Source: an uncultured Clostridia bacterium
Lineage (GTDB): Bacteria > Bacillota > Clostridia > Oscillospirales > Acutalibacteraceae
Assembly: GCA_904420155.1 (NCBI GenBank)
Contig: CAJFUH010000190.1
Span: forward strand, 1-17,157
Direction: 5' to 3'
DNA length: 17,157 bases
Position numbers and translations under genes: made by a program
Shown: positions 1-7,886 of the stretch, piece by piece
Position numbering within the stretch: position 1 is the first letter of the stretch
How the letters are laid out: the number at the start of each line of letters is the position of its first letter
Notes under the pieces: generated by a model
Databases searched by the model: none
What the model was told of the DNA's origin: nothing
Seen by the model: only the letters and a program-made list of their open reading frames with translations

Positions 1-17
1 GAAACGGGAGGTACCAT

Positions 18-2630
18 ATGACGGAAAAAAACAAAGAACATCAGGTTTCCAAAGACGGCGTGCAAGCTATGGTGGATCGACTAGTCAAAAACGCACAGGC
101 TGCTCTGGAAGCTTACATGAAATTGGATCAAAAACAAGTGGATAAAATTGTACACGCCATGTCTCTGGCCGGTTTGGATCATCACATGGACCTGGCAAAA
201 ATGGCCTACGAAGAAACCGGCCGCGGCGTTGTGGAAGATAAAATTATCAAAAACATGTTCGCATCCGAATATATCTGGCATTCTATCAAAGATACCAAAA
301 CCGTGGGAATCGTAGAAGAAAACGAGATGGAGGGGTATGTAGACGTAGCAGAGCCGGTGGGCGTCGTAGCAGGCGTCACCCCTGTGACCAATCCCACTTC
401 CACCGCTATCTTTAAAGCCATGATCTGTGCCAAGGCCCGCAACCCTATCATTTTTGGATTCCACCCCAGCGCCCAAACATGTTCCGTAGCCGCCGCAAAA
501 ATCGTCCGGGACGCCGCCGTGGAGGCGGGAGCCCCGGAACACTGTGTACAATGGATTGAATCCCCTTCCATTGAAGCAACCAACGCCTTGATGAACCACC
601 CAGGCGTCTCCATGGTACTGGCCACCGGCGGATCTGGGATGGTCCGTGCCGCTTACAGTACAGGTAAGCCCGCCTTGGGCGTGGGGCCAGGCAACGTCCC
701 TTGTTATATTGAAAAGAGCGCCAATCTGGAGCGCGCCTGCACGGATCTGATGCTCTCTAAAACTTTTGACAACGGTATGATCTGTGCTTCAGAGCAGGCT
801 GCCATCGTAGACCGGGAGATTGCAGACCGTTTTGAACAGATCATGAAGGAGAATAATTGTTATTTTCTCAACGAAGAGGAGACGGATAAGGTCTCCCGGT
901 TCGTTATTTCCGCTGCCAAACAAGCGGTAAATCCGGACGTCGTAGGAAAATCCGCCCATTGGATTGCCGAACAGGCAGGGGTTTCCGTCCCTTATCACAC
1001 CAAGATCCTGTTGGCCCGTCTGTCGGATGTGGGGCCGGATTATCCCCTATCCCGGGAAAAGCTTTCGCCGGTATTGGCCTATTATATAGTGGACGGTCCG
1101 GAAGAGGGTTTTGAAAAGGCCAAAAAAATGTTGGAACTCGGCGGATTGGGACACTCTGCTGTTATCCACAGTTCCAGCAAACAGTTAATCCACGCTTATG
1201 GGGAAGCGATGAAGGTAGGGCGTGTCATCTCCAATTCTCCCTGTTCCCAGGGCGCCATCGGCGACATTTACAACACAAACACCCCTTCCCTTACACTGGG
1301 ATGCGGTTCTTATGGGCGCAACTCCACCACCTCCAACGTATCCACCGTGAACCTGATCAATCGGAAGCGTATCGCCAAAAGGAGGGTCAATATGCAGTGG
1401 TTCAAAGTGCCGCCCAAAATTTACTTTGAATATGATTCTATCCAGTACCTGGAAAAAATGGACGGCATTGAACGCGCTTTTATCGTGACCGATCCTACCA
1501 TGGTCAAGCTGGGGTATGTAGATAAAGTGCTGTATTATCTGCGCAAGCGCAAACAATATTGCCATGCGGAAATCTATTCCGATGTGGAACCAGACCCAGA
1601 CGTGGATACCGTGATGCGAGGGGTTGCTTCTATGAGGGAGTTCCAGCCGGACGTTATCATCGCGCTGGGCGGCGGTTCCGCTATGGACGCAGCCAAAGGC
1701 ATGTGGCTCTTTTATGAACATCCCGACGCCACGTTTGACGGGATGAAATTGAAGTTTATGGATATCCGTAAACGCGCCTATAAATTTCCCCGGCTGGGGG
1801 CAAAAGCCCAGATGGTATGTATCCCCACCACCTCGGGTACCGGCTCTGAGGTGACTTCTTTCTCTGTTGTGACCGACCGGAAAAACGGCAATATTAAATA
1901 TCCGCTGGCCGATTACGCCCTCACCCCCAACGTATCCATCATAGACCCCCAGTTCGTCATGACCCTTCCCAAAGGCCCCACGGCGGATACCGGCTTGGAT
2001 GTGCTTACCCATGCCATAGAAGCTTACGTCTCCGTAATGGCCAGCGATTATACCGACGGTCTGGCGCTGCAAGCCATTAGCATGGTATTTGAGTACCTCC
2101 CGCGGGCATATCATCACGGTTCTCAGGATCGGGAGGCCCGGGAAAAAATGCACAACGCATCCTGCATCGCAGGGATGGCGTTTACCAACGCCTTTTTAGG
2201 GCTCAATCACTCCATGGCCCACAAATTGGGCGGGGAATACCACATCCCCCACGGCCGCGCCAATGCCCTGCTCCTCCCCTATATCATCCGATACAATGCC
2301 TCTAAACCCACCAAATTCGCCACTTTCCCGAAATATGAAACGTTTGTGGCCGACCGGAAATACGCCAAGATAGCCCGTATGATTGGGCGGGAAGGCACAA
2401 CTGTCGCCGAAAGCGTGGAGAATCTCATCGACGCTGTACAGGAACTCCAAGCGGATCTGGATATGCCCCGTAGTATCCGGGAGTGCGGTGTCGATGAGAA
2501 AACCTTCTTGGAGCATTTACAGACTTTATCGGAACATGCCCACGAGGACCAGTGCACCACCGCCAATCCCCGTTATCCCTTGATCGAAGAGATCAAACAA
2601 ATCTATCTGGACGCCTATTACGGCAGATAA
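18..2630 (+). CDS. adhE: Bifunctional acetaldehyde-CoA/alcohol dehydrogenase AdhE (870 aa, first paralogue)
   Basis: This cytosolic fermentation enzyme reduces acetyl-CoA to acetaldehyde and then to ethanol, oxidising two NADH. The N-terminal aldehyde dehydrogenase half (about residues 1-440) carries the catalytic Cys256 in a DNGMICASEQ motif. The C-terminal iron-dependent alcohol dehydrogenase half (about 455-870) has the GGGSAMDAAK nucleotide-binding loop (551-560) and four likely Fe ligands, D661, H665, H731 and H745, with exactly the spacing of the E. coli AdhE ligands. Length is full for the family. The start is the ATG after GGGAGG at positions 6-11. The aldehyde dehydrogenase half differs from the canonical pattern: it has RNPIIFGFHPSAQ and GVGPGNVP where the second paralogue has RNGIIISPHPRAK and GVGAGNTP. 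From memory this resembles the Bifidobacterium/lactic-type AdhE branch. The promoter lies outside the window; a hairpin terminator follows at 2683. Confidence 0.96.
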   Translation: MTEKNKEHQVSKDGVQAMVDRLVKNAQAALEAYMKLDQKQVDKIVHAMSLAGLDHHMDLAKMAYEETGRGVVEDKIIKNMFASEYIWHSIKDTKTVGIVEENEMEGYVDVAEPVGVVAGVTPVTNPTSTAIFKAMICAKARNPIIFGFHPSAQTCSVAAAKIVRDAAVEAGAPEHCVQWIESPSIEATNALMNHPGVSMVLATGGSGMVRAAYSTGKPALGVGPGNVPCYIEKSANLERACTDLMLSKTFDNGMICASEQAAIVDREIADRFEQIMKENNCYFLNEEETDKVSRFVISAAKQAVNPDVVGKSAHWIAEQAGVSVPYHTKILLARLSDVGPDYPLSREKLSPVLAYYIVDGPEEGFEKAKKMLELGGLGHSAVIHSSSKQLIHAYGEAMKVGRVISNSPCSQGAIGDIYNTNTPSLTLGCGSYGRNSTTSNVSTVNLINRKRIAKRRVNMQWFKVPPKIYFEYDSIQYLEKMDGIERAFIVTDPTMVKLGYVDKVLYYLRKRKQYCHAEIYSDVEPDPDVDTVMRGVASMREFQPDVIIALGGGSAMDAAKGMWLFYEHPDATFDGMKLKFMDIRKRAYKFPRLGAKAQMVCIPTTSGTGSEVTSFSVVTDRKNGNIKYPLADYALTPNVSIIDPQFVMTLPKGPTADTGLDVLTHAIEAYVSVMASDYTDGLALQAISMVFEYLPRAYHHGSQDREAREKMHNASCIAGMAFTNAFLGLNHSMAHKLGGEYHIPHGRANALLLPYIIRYNASKPTKFATFPKYETFVADRKYAKIARMIGREGTTVAESVENLIDAVQELQADLDMPRSIRECGVDEKTFLEHLQTLSEHAHEDQCTTANPRYPLIEEIKQIYLDAYYGR

Positions 2631-2682
2631 TAAATTTTCACAAGATTTATAAAGCGATAAGGCTATCGGGAAAATAAAAACA

Positions 2683-2727
2683 CGGCGCTCTTTTGGTTGA
2701 TACAACCGCTGAGAGCGCCGCTTTTTT
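2683..2727. terminator. Bidirectional intrinsic terminator between adhE and the YuiD-like gene
   Basis: A 9-bp GC-rich stem (CGGCGCTCT at 2683-2691 pairing with AGAGCGCCG at 2712-2720) encloses a second short GGTT/AACC pairing. It is followed by a T-run at 2722-2727 on the plus strand. The A-rich stretch at 2671-2681 supplies a T-run on the minus strand, so it can end both convergent genes. Confidence 0.9.
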
Positions 2728-2746
2728 AGAAAAATCTCTTTCTTAA

Positions 2747-3214
2747 CTAAATAGAAACCAAAATCACCAAACCTATCCCCAATATGGCTCCGCTGATGAC
2801 TTCTAAGGGCGTATGCCCTATCAACTCTTTTAACATTTTATCCGTTTCCAAAACTGGGGGATCCTCTTCTTCGCTTTGCTGGTGGAAGACATACCAGTTT
2901 ACCAGCTTATTCAGAGTCTTTGCTTGTTCTCCGGCGGCCCGGCGCACACCCATGGCATCATACATAACAATCAAAGCCAGCACAACGGCTACGGCAAATT
3001 CAAAGGAGTCAAATCCATGCCGGATAAATACCGCAGTCGCCAACCCGCACACCAAAGCAGAATGGGAGCTGGGCATTCCCCCAGAGCCTATCAAGCGCTC
3101 CAGGTCAAACTTCTTTGTAATAAACAAGGCAATCAGTACTTTAATAACCTGCGCTGTAAGCCAAGATAGAATACTCATATTTAAATAATAATTTCCCGGT
3201 AATTGCTGTAGCAA
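2747..3214 (-). CDS. Divergent PAP2-family membrane protein (DUF212/YuiD-like, 155 aa)
   Basis: This small integral membrane protein belongs to the DUF212 (YuiD) family, distantly related to PAP2 acid phosphatases; the substrate is not established. Family hallmarks seen are GGMPSSHSA (residues 45-53, resembling the PAP2 PSGHS motif), MYDAMGVRRAAGEQA (84-98) and GHTPLEV (133-139). Hydrophobic segments lie at about 18-33, 53-65, 73-86 and 138-154. Length fits the family. The start is taken as TTG at 3212-3214 because GAGGTG sits 6 nt before it. The next candidate, an ATG at residue 13, has no close ribosome site, but it would still leave an intact family domain. The gene is a single cistron, with its own possible promoter upstream and a shared terminator downstream. 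Confidence 0.88.
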   Translation of the reverse strand: MLQQLPGNYYLNMSILSWLTAQVIKVLIALFITKKFDLERLIGSGGMPSSHSALVCGLATAVFIRHGFDSFEFAVAVVLALIVMYDAMGVRRAAGEQAKTLNKLVNWYVFHQQSEEEDPPVLETDKMLKELIGHTPLEVISGAILGIGLVILVSI

Positions 3215-3268
3215 ACCCTACACCTCGTTTCTTATTCCTTCTTTTAACCATCCTCTCATGATTGTTTC

Positions 3269-3277
3269 AGTATACCA
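3269..3277 (-). promoter_or_regulatory. Possible extended -10 promoter for the YuiD-like gene
   Basis: On the minus strand the sequence reads TGGTATACT (TG at -15/-14, TATACT as -10), about 55 nt before the TTG start. No convincing -35 hexamer is present, which is common for extended -10 promoters. It fits the position needed for a monocistronic transcript. Confidence 0.45.
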
Positions 3278-3338
3278 CAAAACATTGGAAAAGTCTTCTA
3301 TTTTTATATAAGGATACTTTTATCATACCCTTGCCTTG

Positions 3339-3390
3339 AAAAAATCAGGCATCCAGAAACCACATGTTTTCCAGATGCCTGATTTTACTT
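3339..3390 (-). terminator. Intrinsic terminator of the polysaccharide-regulation operon
   Basis: A perfect 13-bp stem pairs AAAATCAGGCATC (3341-3353) with GATGCCTGATTTT (3374-3386) around a 20-nt loop. On the minus strand it runs into a T-tract. It lies about 40 nt after the stop of the sugar dehydratase, so the operon ends here. Confidence 0.88.
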
Positions 3391-3429
3391 TTAACGATTC
3401 CACTATTGTAAGAATAAAAACAGAATGTT

Positions 3430-5283
3430 CTAAGGACGATGATGAAAGGTCGGCACAATTACCGCTAACAGATGAAGAATTTGCTGTTTATCATCCGCTT
3501 CTGCATAATGATGAAGGGTATTCAATTCTTGGAAGAATTTTTCCTCGTCAATTTCAATGGGTTTCCCAATATAGATTTTCTTGCTGTCCGTTTTTTGCAT
3601 CCCTTCCTCATTCATCAACAATTCTTCAAAAAGCTTTTCTCCAGGACGCAAACCGCTGTATTCAATCTTAATGTCTTCCCCTGGACGGTAACCGGAAAGA
3701 CGAATTAAATTTTCTGCCAAATCTTTAATTTTAACTGGCTGCCCCATATCCAGTACAAAAATCTCTCCGCCTTTTGCCAAACCGCCGGCTGTCAGCACCA
3801 AAGAAACCGCTTCCGGTATCGTCATAAAGTAACGGATAATGTCCGGATGTGTTACAGTAACCGGTCCGCCGCAGCGAATTTGTTCTTTAAACAGCGGTAT
3901 CACCGATCCATTGGAGCCCAAAACATTTCCAAAGCGTACCGCCACAAATTCAGTCTGGCTATGCCGATTCATGGTCTGAATAATCATTTCACAAATACGT
4001 TTTGTGGCTCCCATAACATTCGTGGGATTTACCGCCTTATCTGTAGAAATCTGCACAAACTTTTTTACATGGTATTTGTCGGAAACTCTTACGAGATTCA
4101 ATGTCCCTATGACATTATTTTTGATAGCTTCTTCCGGGTTGGTTTCCATCAACGGCACATGCTTATGGGCTGCAGCGTGAAAAACCACATCGATATGCTT
4201 TTGGCTGAATAACTGATCTAATTTTACCGCATCCCTGACAGAAGCGATCTCTACTTCCATATTGACTTCTTCTTTTTTGCGAATCAGTTCTTGCTGAATC
4301 TCATAGGCGTTGTTTTCATAAATATCTAATATAATTAACTTCTTTGGATGTACTTTGGCAATCTGGCGGCAAAGTTCCGATCCTATGGAACCTCCTCCGC
4401 CTGTCACCAATACGGTTTGATTCTCCAGATATTGCCCATATTTCTGGGTATCAAAAACCACCGGTTCCCTGCCCAAAAGATCTTCCACTTCCACCTGGCG
4501 GATTTGAGAAGTAAGCGGCCTCTTGGCTGTTACCAAGTCATAAAGGCTGGGGATAATCTTGACTTCCACATTAGTCTTTGCGCAGATATTTAAAATCCTT
4601 TTTTTGTCATCCAAGCTGATGTTGGAAATAGAAAAAAGAATGACTTGAATGTGATTTTTCTGACACAAATCGGGAATCTCCTCTGTAGTGCTTTCTACCT
4701 TGATTCCACAGACTTTCCTTCCTATCTTCGCCCTATCATCATCTGCAATACAGACGGGTAAATATTCGTTTGCAGGAGATTTTGACAGCTCATGGATAAT
4801 CGTAACCGCCGCGTCGCCTCCCCCTACAATCAACATCCTCTTCATAGGTTTTGTAGAAACATGCCTAGCCACATAAATCCGATTGATCCGATAAAGGAAG
4901 CGGATTGCAAACAAGAAGAAAATTGACATCAGCAAAAATAAAACGTGGGTTCTGCCCCCTAGATGATACTGATCTCCTATTAACAGCGTGACCAAAAAGA
5001 ACACCACATTGGCTACCGCGCAAACGACCCCTACATAAAAGAAGTCTTCTACATCCGCATATCTCCATATCTTGTCATATAGGCGAAACGCCAGAAACAC
5101 GACGATGAAACAGATATTCATAACCAAAAAGGTGGTAAAAAAGATCTTTTCAAGACCGGTTATAAAATAACTGTTCCGGATAATTGTAAAGGAAAGATAG
5201 TAAGATATATTCCAAAGAACAAAATCACAGAAAAACAGTATATACTTGCGATACTTATTTAGCTTACTAGTTAATTTTGCCAT
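3430..5283 (-). CDS. Membrane-bound nucleotide-sugar 4,6-dehydratase/epimerase, CapD/EpsC/PglF type (617 aa)
   Basis: Enzymes of this family act on UDP-GlcNAc-type sugars at the start of capsule, exopolysaccharide or glycan synthesis. The N-terminus has about four membrane segments (roughly 14-34, 46-67, 83-103, 113-131). A first Rossmann-like domain follows (VGGGDAA at 153-159), then the extended SDR catalytic domain with GGGGSIGSE at 295-303 and STDKAVNPTNVMGATKR at 413-429. The catalytic position holds Met424 rather than Tyr, and Lys428 is kept; this Met is usual in the long membrane branch. Length matches that branch. It is the last gene of the operon, 58 nt after the phosphatase gene. 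Its ribosome site is weak, so expression may depend on readthrough or on an unproven local promoter near the 12-bp palindrome at 5313-5324. The exact product sugar cannot be read from sequence. Confidence 0.92.
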   Translation of the reverse strand: MAKLTSKLNKYRKYILFFCDFVLWNISYYLSFTIIRNSYFITGLEKIFFTTFLVMNICFIVVFLAFRLYDKIWRYADVEDFFYVGVVCAVANVVFFLVTLLIGDQYHLGGRTHVLFLLMSIFFLFAIRFLYRINRIYVARHVSTKPMKRMLIVGGGDAAVTIIHELSKSPANEYLPVCIADDDRAKIGRKVCGIKVESTTEEIPDLCQKNHIQVILFSISNISLDDKKRILNICAKTNVEVKIIPSLYDLVTAKRPLTSQIRQVEVEDLLGREPVVFDTQKYGQYLENQTVLVTGGGGSIGSELCRQIAKVHPKKLIILDIYENNAYEIQQELIRKKEEVNMEVEIASVRDAVKLDQLFSQKHIDVVFHAAAHKHVPLMETNPEEAIKNNVIGTLNLVRVSDKYHVKKFVQISTDKAVNPTNVMGATKRICEMIIQTMNRHSQTEFVAVRFGNVLGSNGSVIPLFKEQIRCGGPVTVTHPDIIRYFMTIPEAVSLVLTAGGLAKGGEIFVLDMGQPVKIKDLAENLIRLSGYRPGEDIKIEYSGLRPGEKLFEELLMNEEGMQKTDSKKIYIGKPIEIDEEKFFQELNTLHHYAEADDKQQILHLLAVIVPTFHHRP

Positions 5284-5341
5284 TTACATCATCTCATTCA
5301 CTTTATTCTACCATTTTATAAAATTGCAAAAACTTGAAATC

Positions 5342-6088
5342 CTAGCCAACCGTTACAACTGTTTCTTCTTTACCTTTCGGTTTGGTCAACTCATGGAACA
5401 ACTTCTCTGAACGAAGAGACAGCCTTTGGAGCCCCTCTTCTCCTATTTTTCTTTCTATGTATGCCATAGCTTGTCCCATTCTCGGGGGCCTTGTATGCAT
5501 GTTATGGGCATCGCTCCCCAAATAGATACAGGCATCCTCTTGCAAAAATTGGAGAGCCTTCTTTTTTCCCATTCCATGGCACAGGGCATCTGCATTCACT
5601 TGCCCTTGTATATCGCCATACCGGAACAATCTCATAATATCTTCGTACCGGTTATAAGTGAGGTAGCGATCAATATGAGCCAAAATAGGGGTCAGCTCCA
5701 TATTGATGGCAATATCATTGATTTCATCCACCAACTTTGTATCCAACGGGGCATAGGGCAATTCCAATAAAATATACCGGCTGGAATGAATACATAATTT
5801 CTTTAGATCCTCGCTACGAGACATCCCGCGAAAACAATGAACTTCACTGCCGCAAAATAATTCCGGCAAATCTAGCGTACGCGTTTTTTCCAGCAGGTTA
5901 GAAAAAGCGTCGGAAATGCGGGTTACATAAGTATGGATGGAATCCTTCGAGGCATAAAAATGCGGGGTTGCAATCACTTTATCTACGCCTTGCGCTTTCA
6001 GGGCCCTCAAAATCTCAATGGATTCCTCCAAACTGCTGGCGCCGTCGTCTACCCCCGGAATGATGTGGCTGTGAATATCAAAAATCAT
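5342..6088 (-). CDS. CpsB/YwqE-type PHP-family protein-tyrosine phosphatase (248 aa)
   Basis: This manganese-dependent phosphatase of the PHP fold reverses phosphorylation by the adjacent CpsD-like tyrosine kinase in capsule and exopolysaccharide control. Metal-binding motifs visible are DIHSHIIPGVDDGA (4-17, with H6 and H8), TPHF with H43, E82/H84, LLELPY with E109, AHIDRY with H138, and GSDAHN with D193 and H195. Length fits the family. The ATG is preceded by AGAGGGG at good spacing, and the gene starts 18 nt after the kinase stop codon, so the two are probably co-translated in one message. Some relatives have been described with other phosphoesterase activities, but the operon context favours the tyrosine-phosphatase role. 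Confidence 0.93.
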   Translation of the reverse strand: MIFDIHSHIIPGVDDGASSLEESIEILRALKAQGVDKVIATPHFYASKDSIHTYVTRISDAFSNLLEKTRTLDLPELFCGSEVHCFRGMSRSEDLKKLCIHSSRYILLELPYAPLDTKLVDEINDIAINMELTPILAHIDRYLTYNRYEDIMRLFRYGDIQGQVNADALCHGMGKKKALQFLQEDACIYLGSDAHNMHTRPPRMGQAMAYIERKIGEEGLQRLSLRSEKLFHELTKPKGKEETVVTVG

Positions 6089-6106
6089 GCCGATCCCCTC
6101 TGCTTT

Positions 6107-6832
6107 TTAATAGCCATAAGAATACCCATAGTTGCCGCTTCCGGAACGATCACCGTTTAAAATGGTCCCTAATAGTTTCACATTGGCAAATTCAATACTT
6201 GCTACCGCTTTCCGGAATTGATCATGTGTGGTTTTCCCTTGTCTGGCCACAAGTACTAATCCATCGGTCTTTGGCGTCAATACCAATGCATCAGAAACCA
6301 TGTTGATGGGGGGAGTATCAATGATAATATAATCATAATAATCCTTTAATCCATCCAACAGAAGGCTCATATTATTTCCCCCTAATAACTCAGAAGGATT
6401 AGGGGGAATCGGTCCTGAGGTCAGCACGTCAAAATTGGGGGATACATTTTTAACTGCTTCTCTCAAACTACAGAACCCCACTAAAATAGAACTTAATCCC
6501 TTGCTGTTATTGATTTTCAACCTTTGATAAATGGTGGGCCGCCGTAAATCCGCATCAATCAATAAAACTTTTTGTCCTGTTTGAGAAAAAGCGATTGCCA
6601 AATTGATCGCCGTAATAGTCTTTCCCTCATTAGGTAAAGCGCTGGAAATAACAACCCTCTTATTTTCACTGTCGGAGAGTACAAACATCATATTGGTACG
6701 GATGGTCTTGTATGCTTCTACCACGGAAAATGGAACATTATCATCCAGCAGCATATCATTTACTTCTTCTTTTTTCCGAAAAAGCTTCTTCTTTGGCGGT
6801 TCCATGACGGTATATTTCTTTTTCTTTGCCAT
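6107..6832 (-). CDS. CpsD/CapB-type bacterial tyrosine kinase (241 aa)
   Basis: This cytoplasmic BY-kinase autophosphorylates on C-terminal tyrosines when activated by its membrane partner, and regulates polysaccharide chain synthesis. Seen in sequence are the EAYKTIRTNM segment (39-48), Walker A SSALPNEGKT (63-72), Walker A' LLIDADLRRP (90-99, with D93 and D95) and Walker B IIIDTPP (169-175). The C-terminus ends in a tyrosine cluster with Tyr at 235, 237, 239 and 241, the expected autophosphorylation site. The start codon overlaps the stop of the upstream adaptor gene by one base (TGATG), implying translational coupling. It is typical of the split adaptor-plus-kinase arrangement of Firmicutes. 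Confidence 0.95.
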   Translation of the reverse strand: MAKKKKYTVMEPPKKKLFRKKEEVNDMLLDDNVPFSVVEAYKTIRTNMMFVLSDSENKRVVISSALPNEGKTITAINLAIAFSQTGQKVLLIDADLRRPTIYQRLKINNSKGLSSILVGFCSLREAVKNVSPNFDVLTSGPIPPNPSELLGGNNMSLLLDGLKDYYDYIIIDTPPINMVSDALVLTPKTDGLVLVARQGKTTHDQFRKAVASIEFANVKLLGTILNGDRSGSGNYGYSYGY

Positions 6833-7548
6833 CAGCGCTTGTATCCTCCTTTTTCATTTTCTTTAAAATCCGGTACGCTCCCTAATACTGCAATGTCATA
6901 ATGCTCTTTGAAATCTTCTTCCCCTTTGACGGTACGATCCAACATTGCCTGGACCAATACAATTAGTACCGATACCACCAACCCTAATAAAAAGCCTACC
7001 ATGGTGTTAGTGACTATATTCGGGGAAACCTGTCCTGCTTCTGAAGCGGTATCCAAGGTCTCCACTTCACCGACTTTGGCCACTTCTTTTAAAGTGGCCG
7101 GCGCCACTTCCAACATTGCATTGGCAATTGTCTGTGCATCTTTCCGGCTTTTGCAGGTTACTTGAACCCGCAAAACTTGTGTTTCATTAATGGAAGACAG
7201 CCGAATCATCGATTTGATTGCACCTGTGCTGTAGCCCAATTGAGTCTTTTCACTGATCTGCTGGGCAACACTGTCGCTTTGCAATACGACAATATAAGAA
7301 TCTACCAATTTTGCCGATGCGTTCAGATCATCCAGATTTGCTGTATCATCTGACACCGATTTTACCCCGTTTGTTACATATAAGGACGCTGTTGACATGT
7401 ATTTGGGGCTTATAAATGTTTTTGTATAAAAATAGCTGCCCAATGCAAATACCAGGGTAATTAAAATAATTAACCACAGCTTCCTTAATAGAATTTTAAA
7501 AATATCAACAATTGATATCTCTCCTATATTCCGCAATCTCTTACTCAT
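6832..7548 (-). CDS. Wzz/CpsC/YveK-type kinase-adaptor and chain-length protein (238 aa)
   Basis: This is the transmembrane activator of the CpsD-like kinase and the probable chain-length modulator of a surface polysaccharide. The architecture is classic: a short cytoplasmic N-terminus, membrane segment 1 at about 24-41, an extracytoplasmic domain of about 135 residues, a Pro-containing second membrane segment at about 178-203 and a cytoplasmic tail (EDFKEHYDIAVLGSVPDF) that normally contacts the kinase. The tail resembles the usual activating segment. It is the first gene of the operon, with AAGGAAGG just before the ATG and a near-consensus promoter about 65 nt upstream. Confidence 0.92.
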   Translation of the reverse strand: MSKRLRNIGEISIVDIFKILLRKLWLIILITLVFALGSYFYTKTFISPKYMSTASLYVTNGVKSVSDDTANLDDLNASAKLVDSYIVVLQSDSVAQQISEKTQLGYSTGAIKSMIRLSSINETQVLRVQVTCKSRKDAQTIANAMLEVAPATLKEVAKVGEVETLDTASEAGQVSPNIVTNTMVGFLLGLVVSVLIVLVQAMLDRTVKGEEDFKEHYDIAVLGSVPDFKENEKGGYKR

Positions 7549-7611
7549 CCTTCCTTTTTTCTACCAAAGTTCCACTTTATGACCTGAATTTGACAACTTT
7601 CTACCTGTCAT

Positions 7612-7640
7612 ATTATATCGGTCACGCCTTAAAAAGTCAA
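7612..7640 (-). promoter_or_regulatory. Sigma-A promoter of the polysaccharide-regulation operon
   Basis: On the minus strand the -35 is TTGACT (7635-7640), the spacer is exactly 17 nt (7618-7634) and the -10 is TATAAT (7612-7617). Only one base departs from consensus. Transcription would start near 7605, giving a leader of roughly 57 nt before the CpsC-like ATG. A small TGACA/TGTCA inverted pair lies just downstream, between about 7590 and 7610. Confidence 0.87.
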
Positions 7641-7849
7641 TCGACTTCCTTCCTAAACTTGTGTTAAATTCGATAAAAAATCTAATTCCTTCTTAGCAAT
7701 ACTTACCAGTCCAAAAAACTTCTGCAAAATTATAAAAAACAAGGAATCTATTTCCTGAAATTTATCCTATTTGCATATCATCAAAAATCGTATTGCTTTT
7801 TACTTGGGGATAAGGTAAAATTTTAAGAAATAAGATCGTCCCATATTTT

Positions 7850-7858
7850 TGTTAAAAT
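7850..7858 (+). promoter_or_regulatory. Probable extended -10 promoter for the corrinoid-protein gene
   Basis: TGTTAAAAT fits the extended -10 pattern TGnTAnnAT. A start site near 7865 would leave a very short leader before the AGGAGG at 7873-7878. No good -35 hexamer is seen, so confidence is moderate. Confidence 0.45.
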
Positions 7859-7886
7859 AGATGGATCTCTTTAGGAGGTATACAAA

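Larger units (their letters stand above)
7549..7886. other. Divergent intergenic region, 338 bp, AT-rich
   Basis: The region separates the minus-strand polysaccharide operon from the plus-strand corrinoid-protein gene. It holds the strong operon promoter (7612-7640) with a leader of about 55 nt, and a probable extended -10 for the plus-strand gene at 7850-7858. An 8-bp inverted repeat (AGCAATAC at 7695-7702, GTATTGCT at 7790-7797) spans the middle. No coding potential or riboswitch-like conserved boxes were recognised. Confidence 0.6.

Noticed and set aside
1185..2153. Long open frame on the minus strand inside the first adhE
   Set aside because: It is fully antisense to a clearly recognised AdhE, has no ribosome site and no family-like sequence; a codon-bias shadow.
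5313..5324. ATTTTATAAAAT palindrome as an internal promoter for the sugar dehydratase
   Set aside because: It contains a TATAAA on the minus strand but no usable -35, and the sequence is simple AT; left as a remark only.
7641..7886. Cobalamin riboswitch upstream of the corrinoid-protein gene
   Set aside because: No B12-box-like conserved segment was found, and the likely start site leaves a leader far too short for one.
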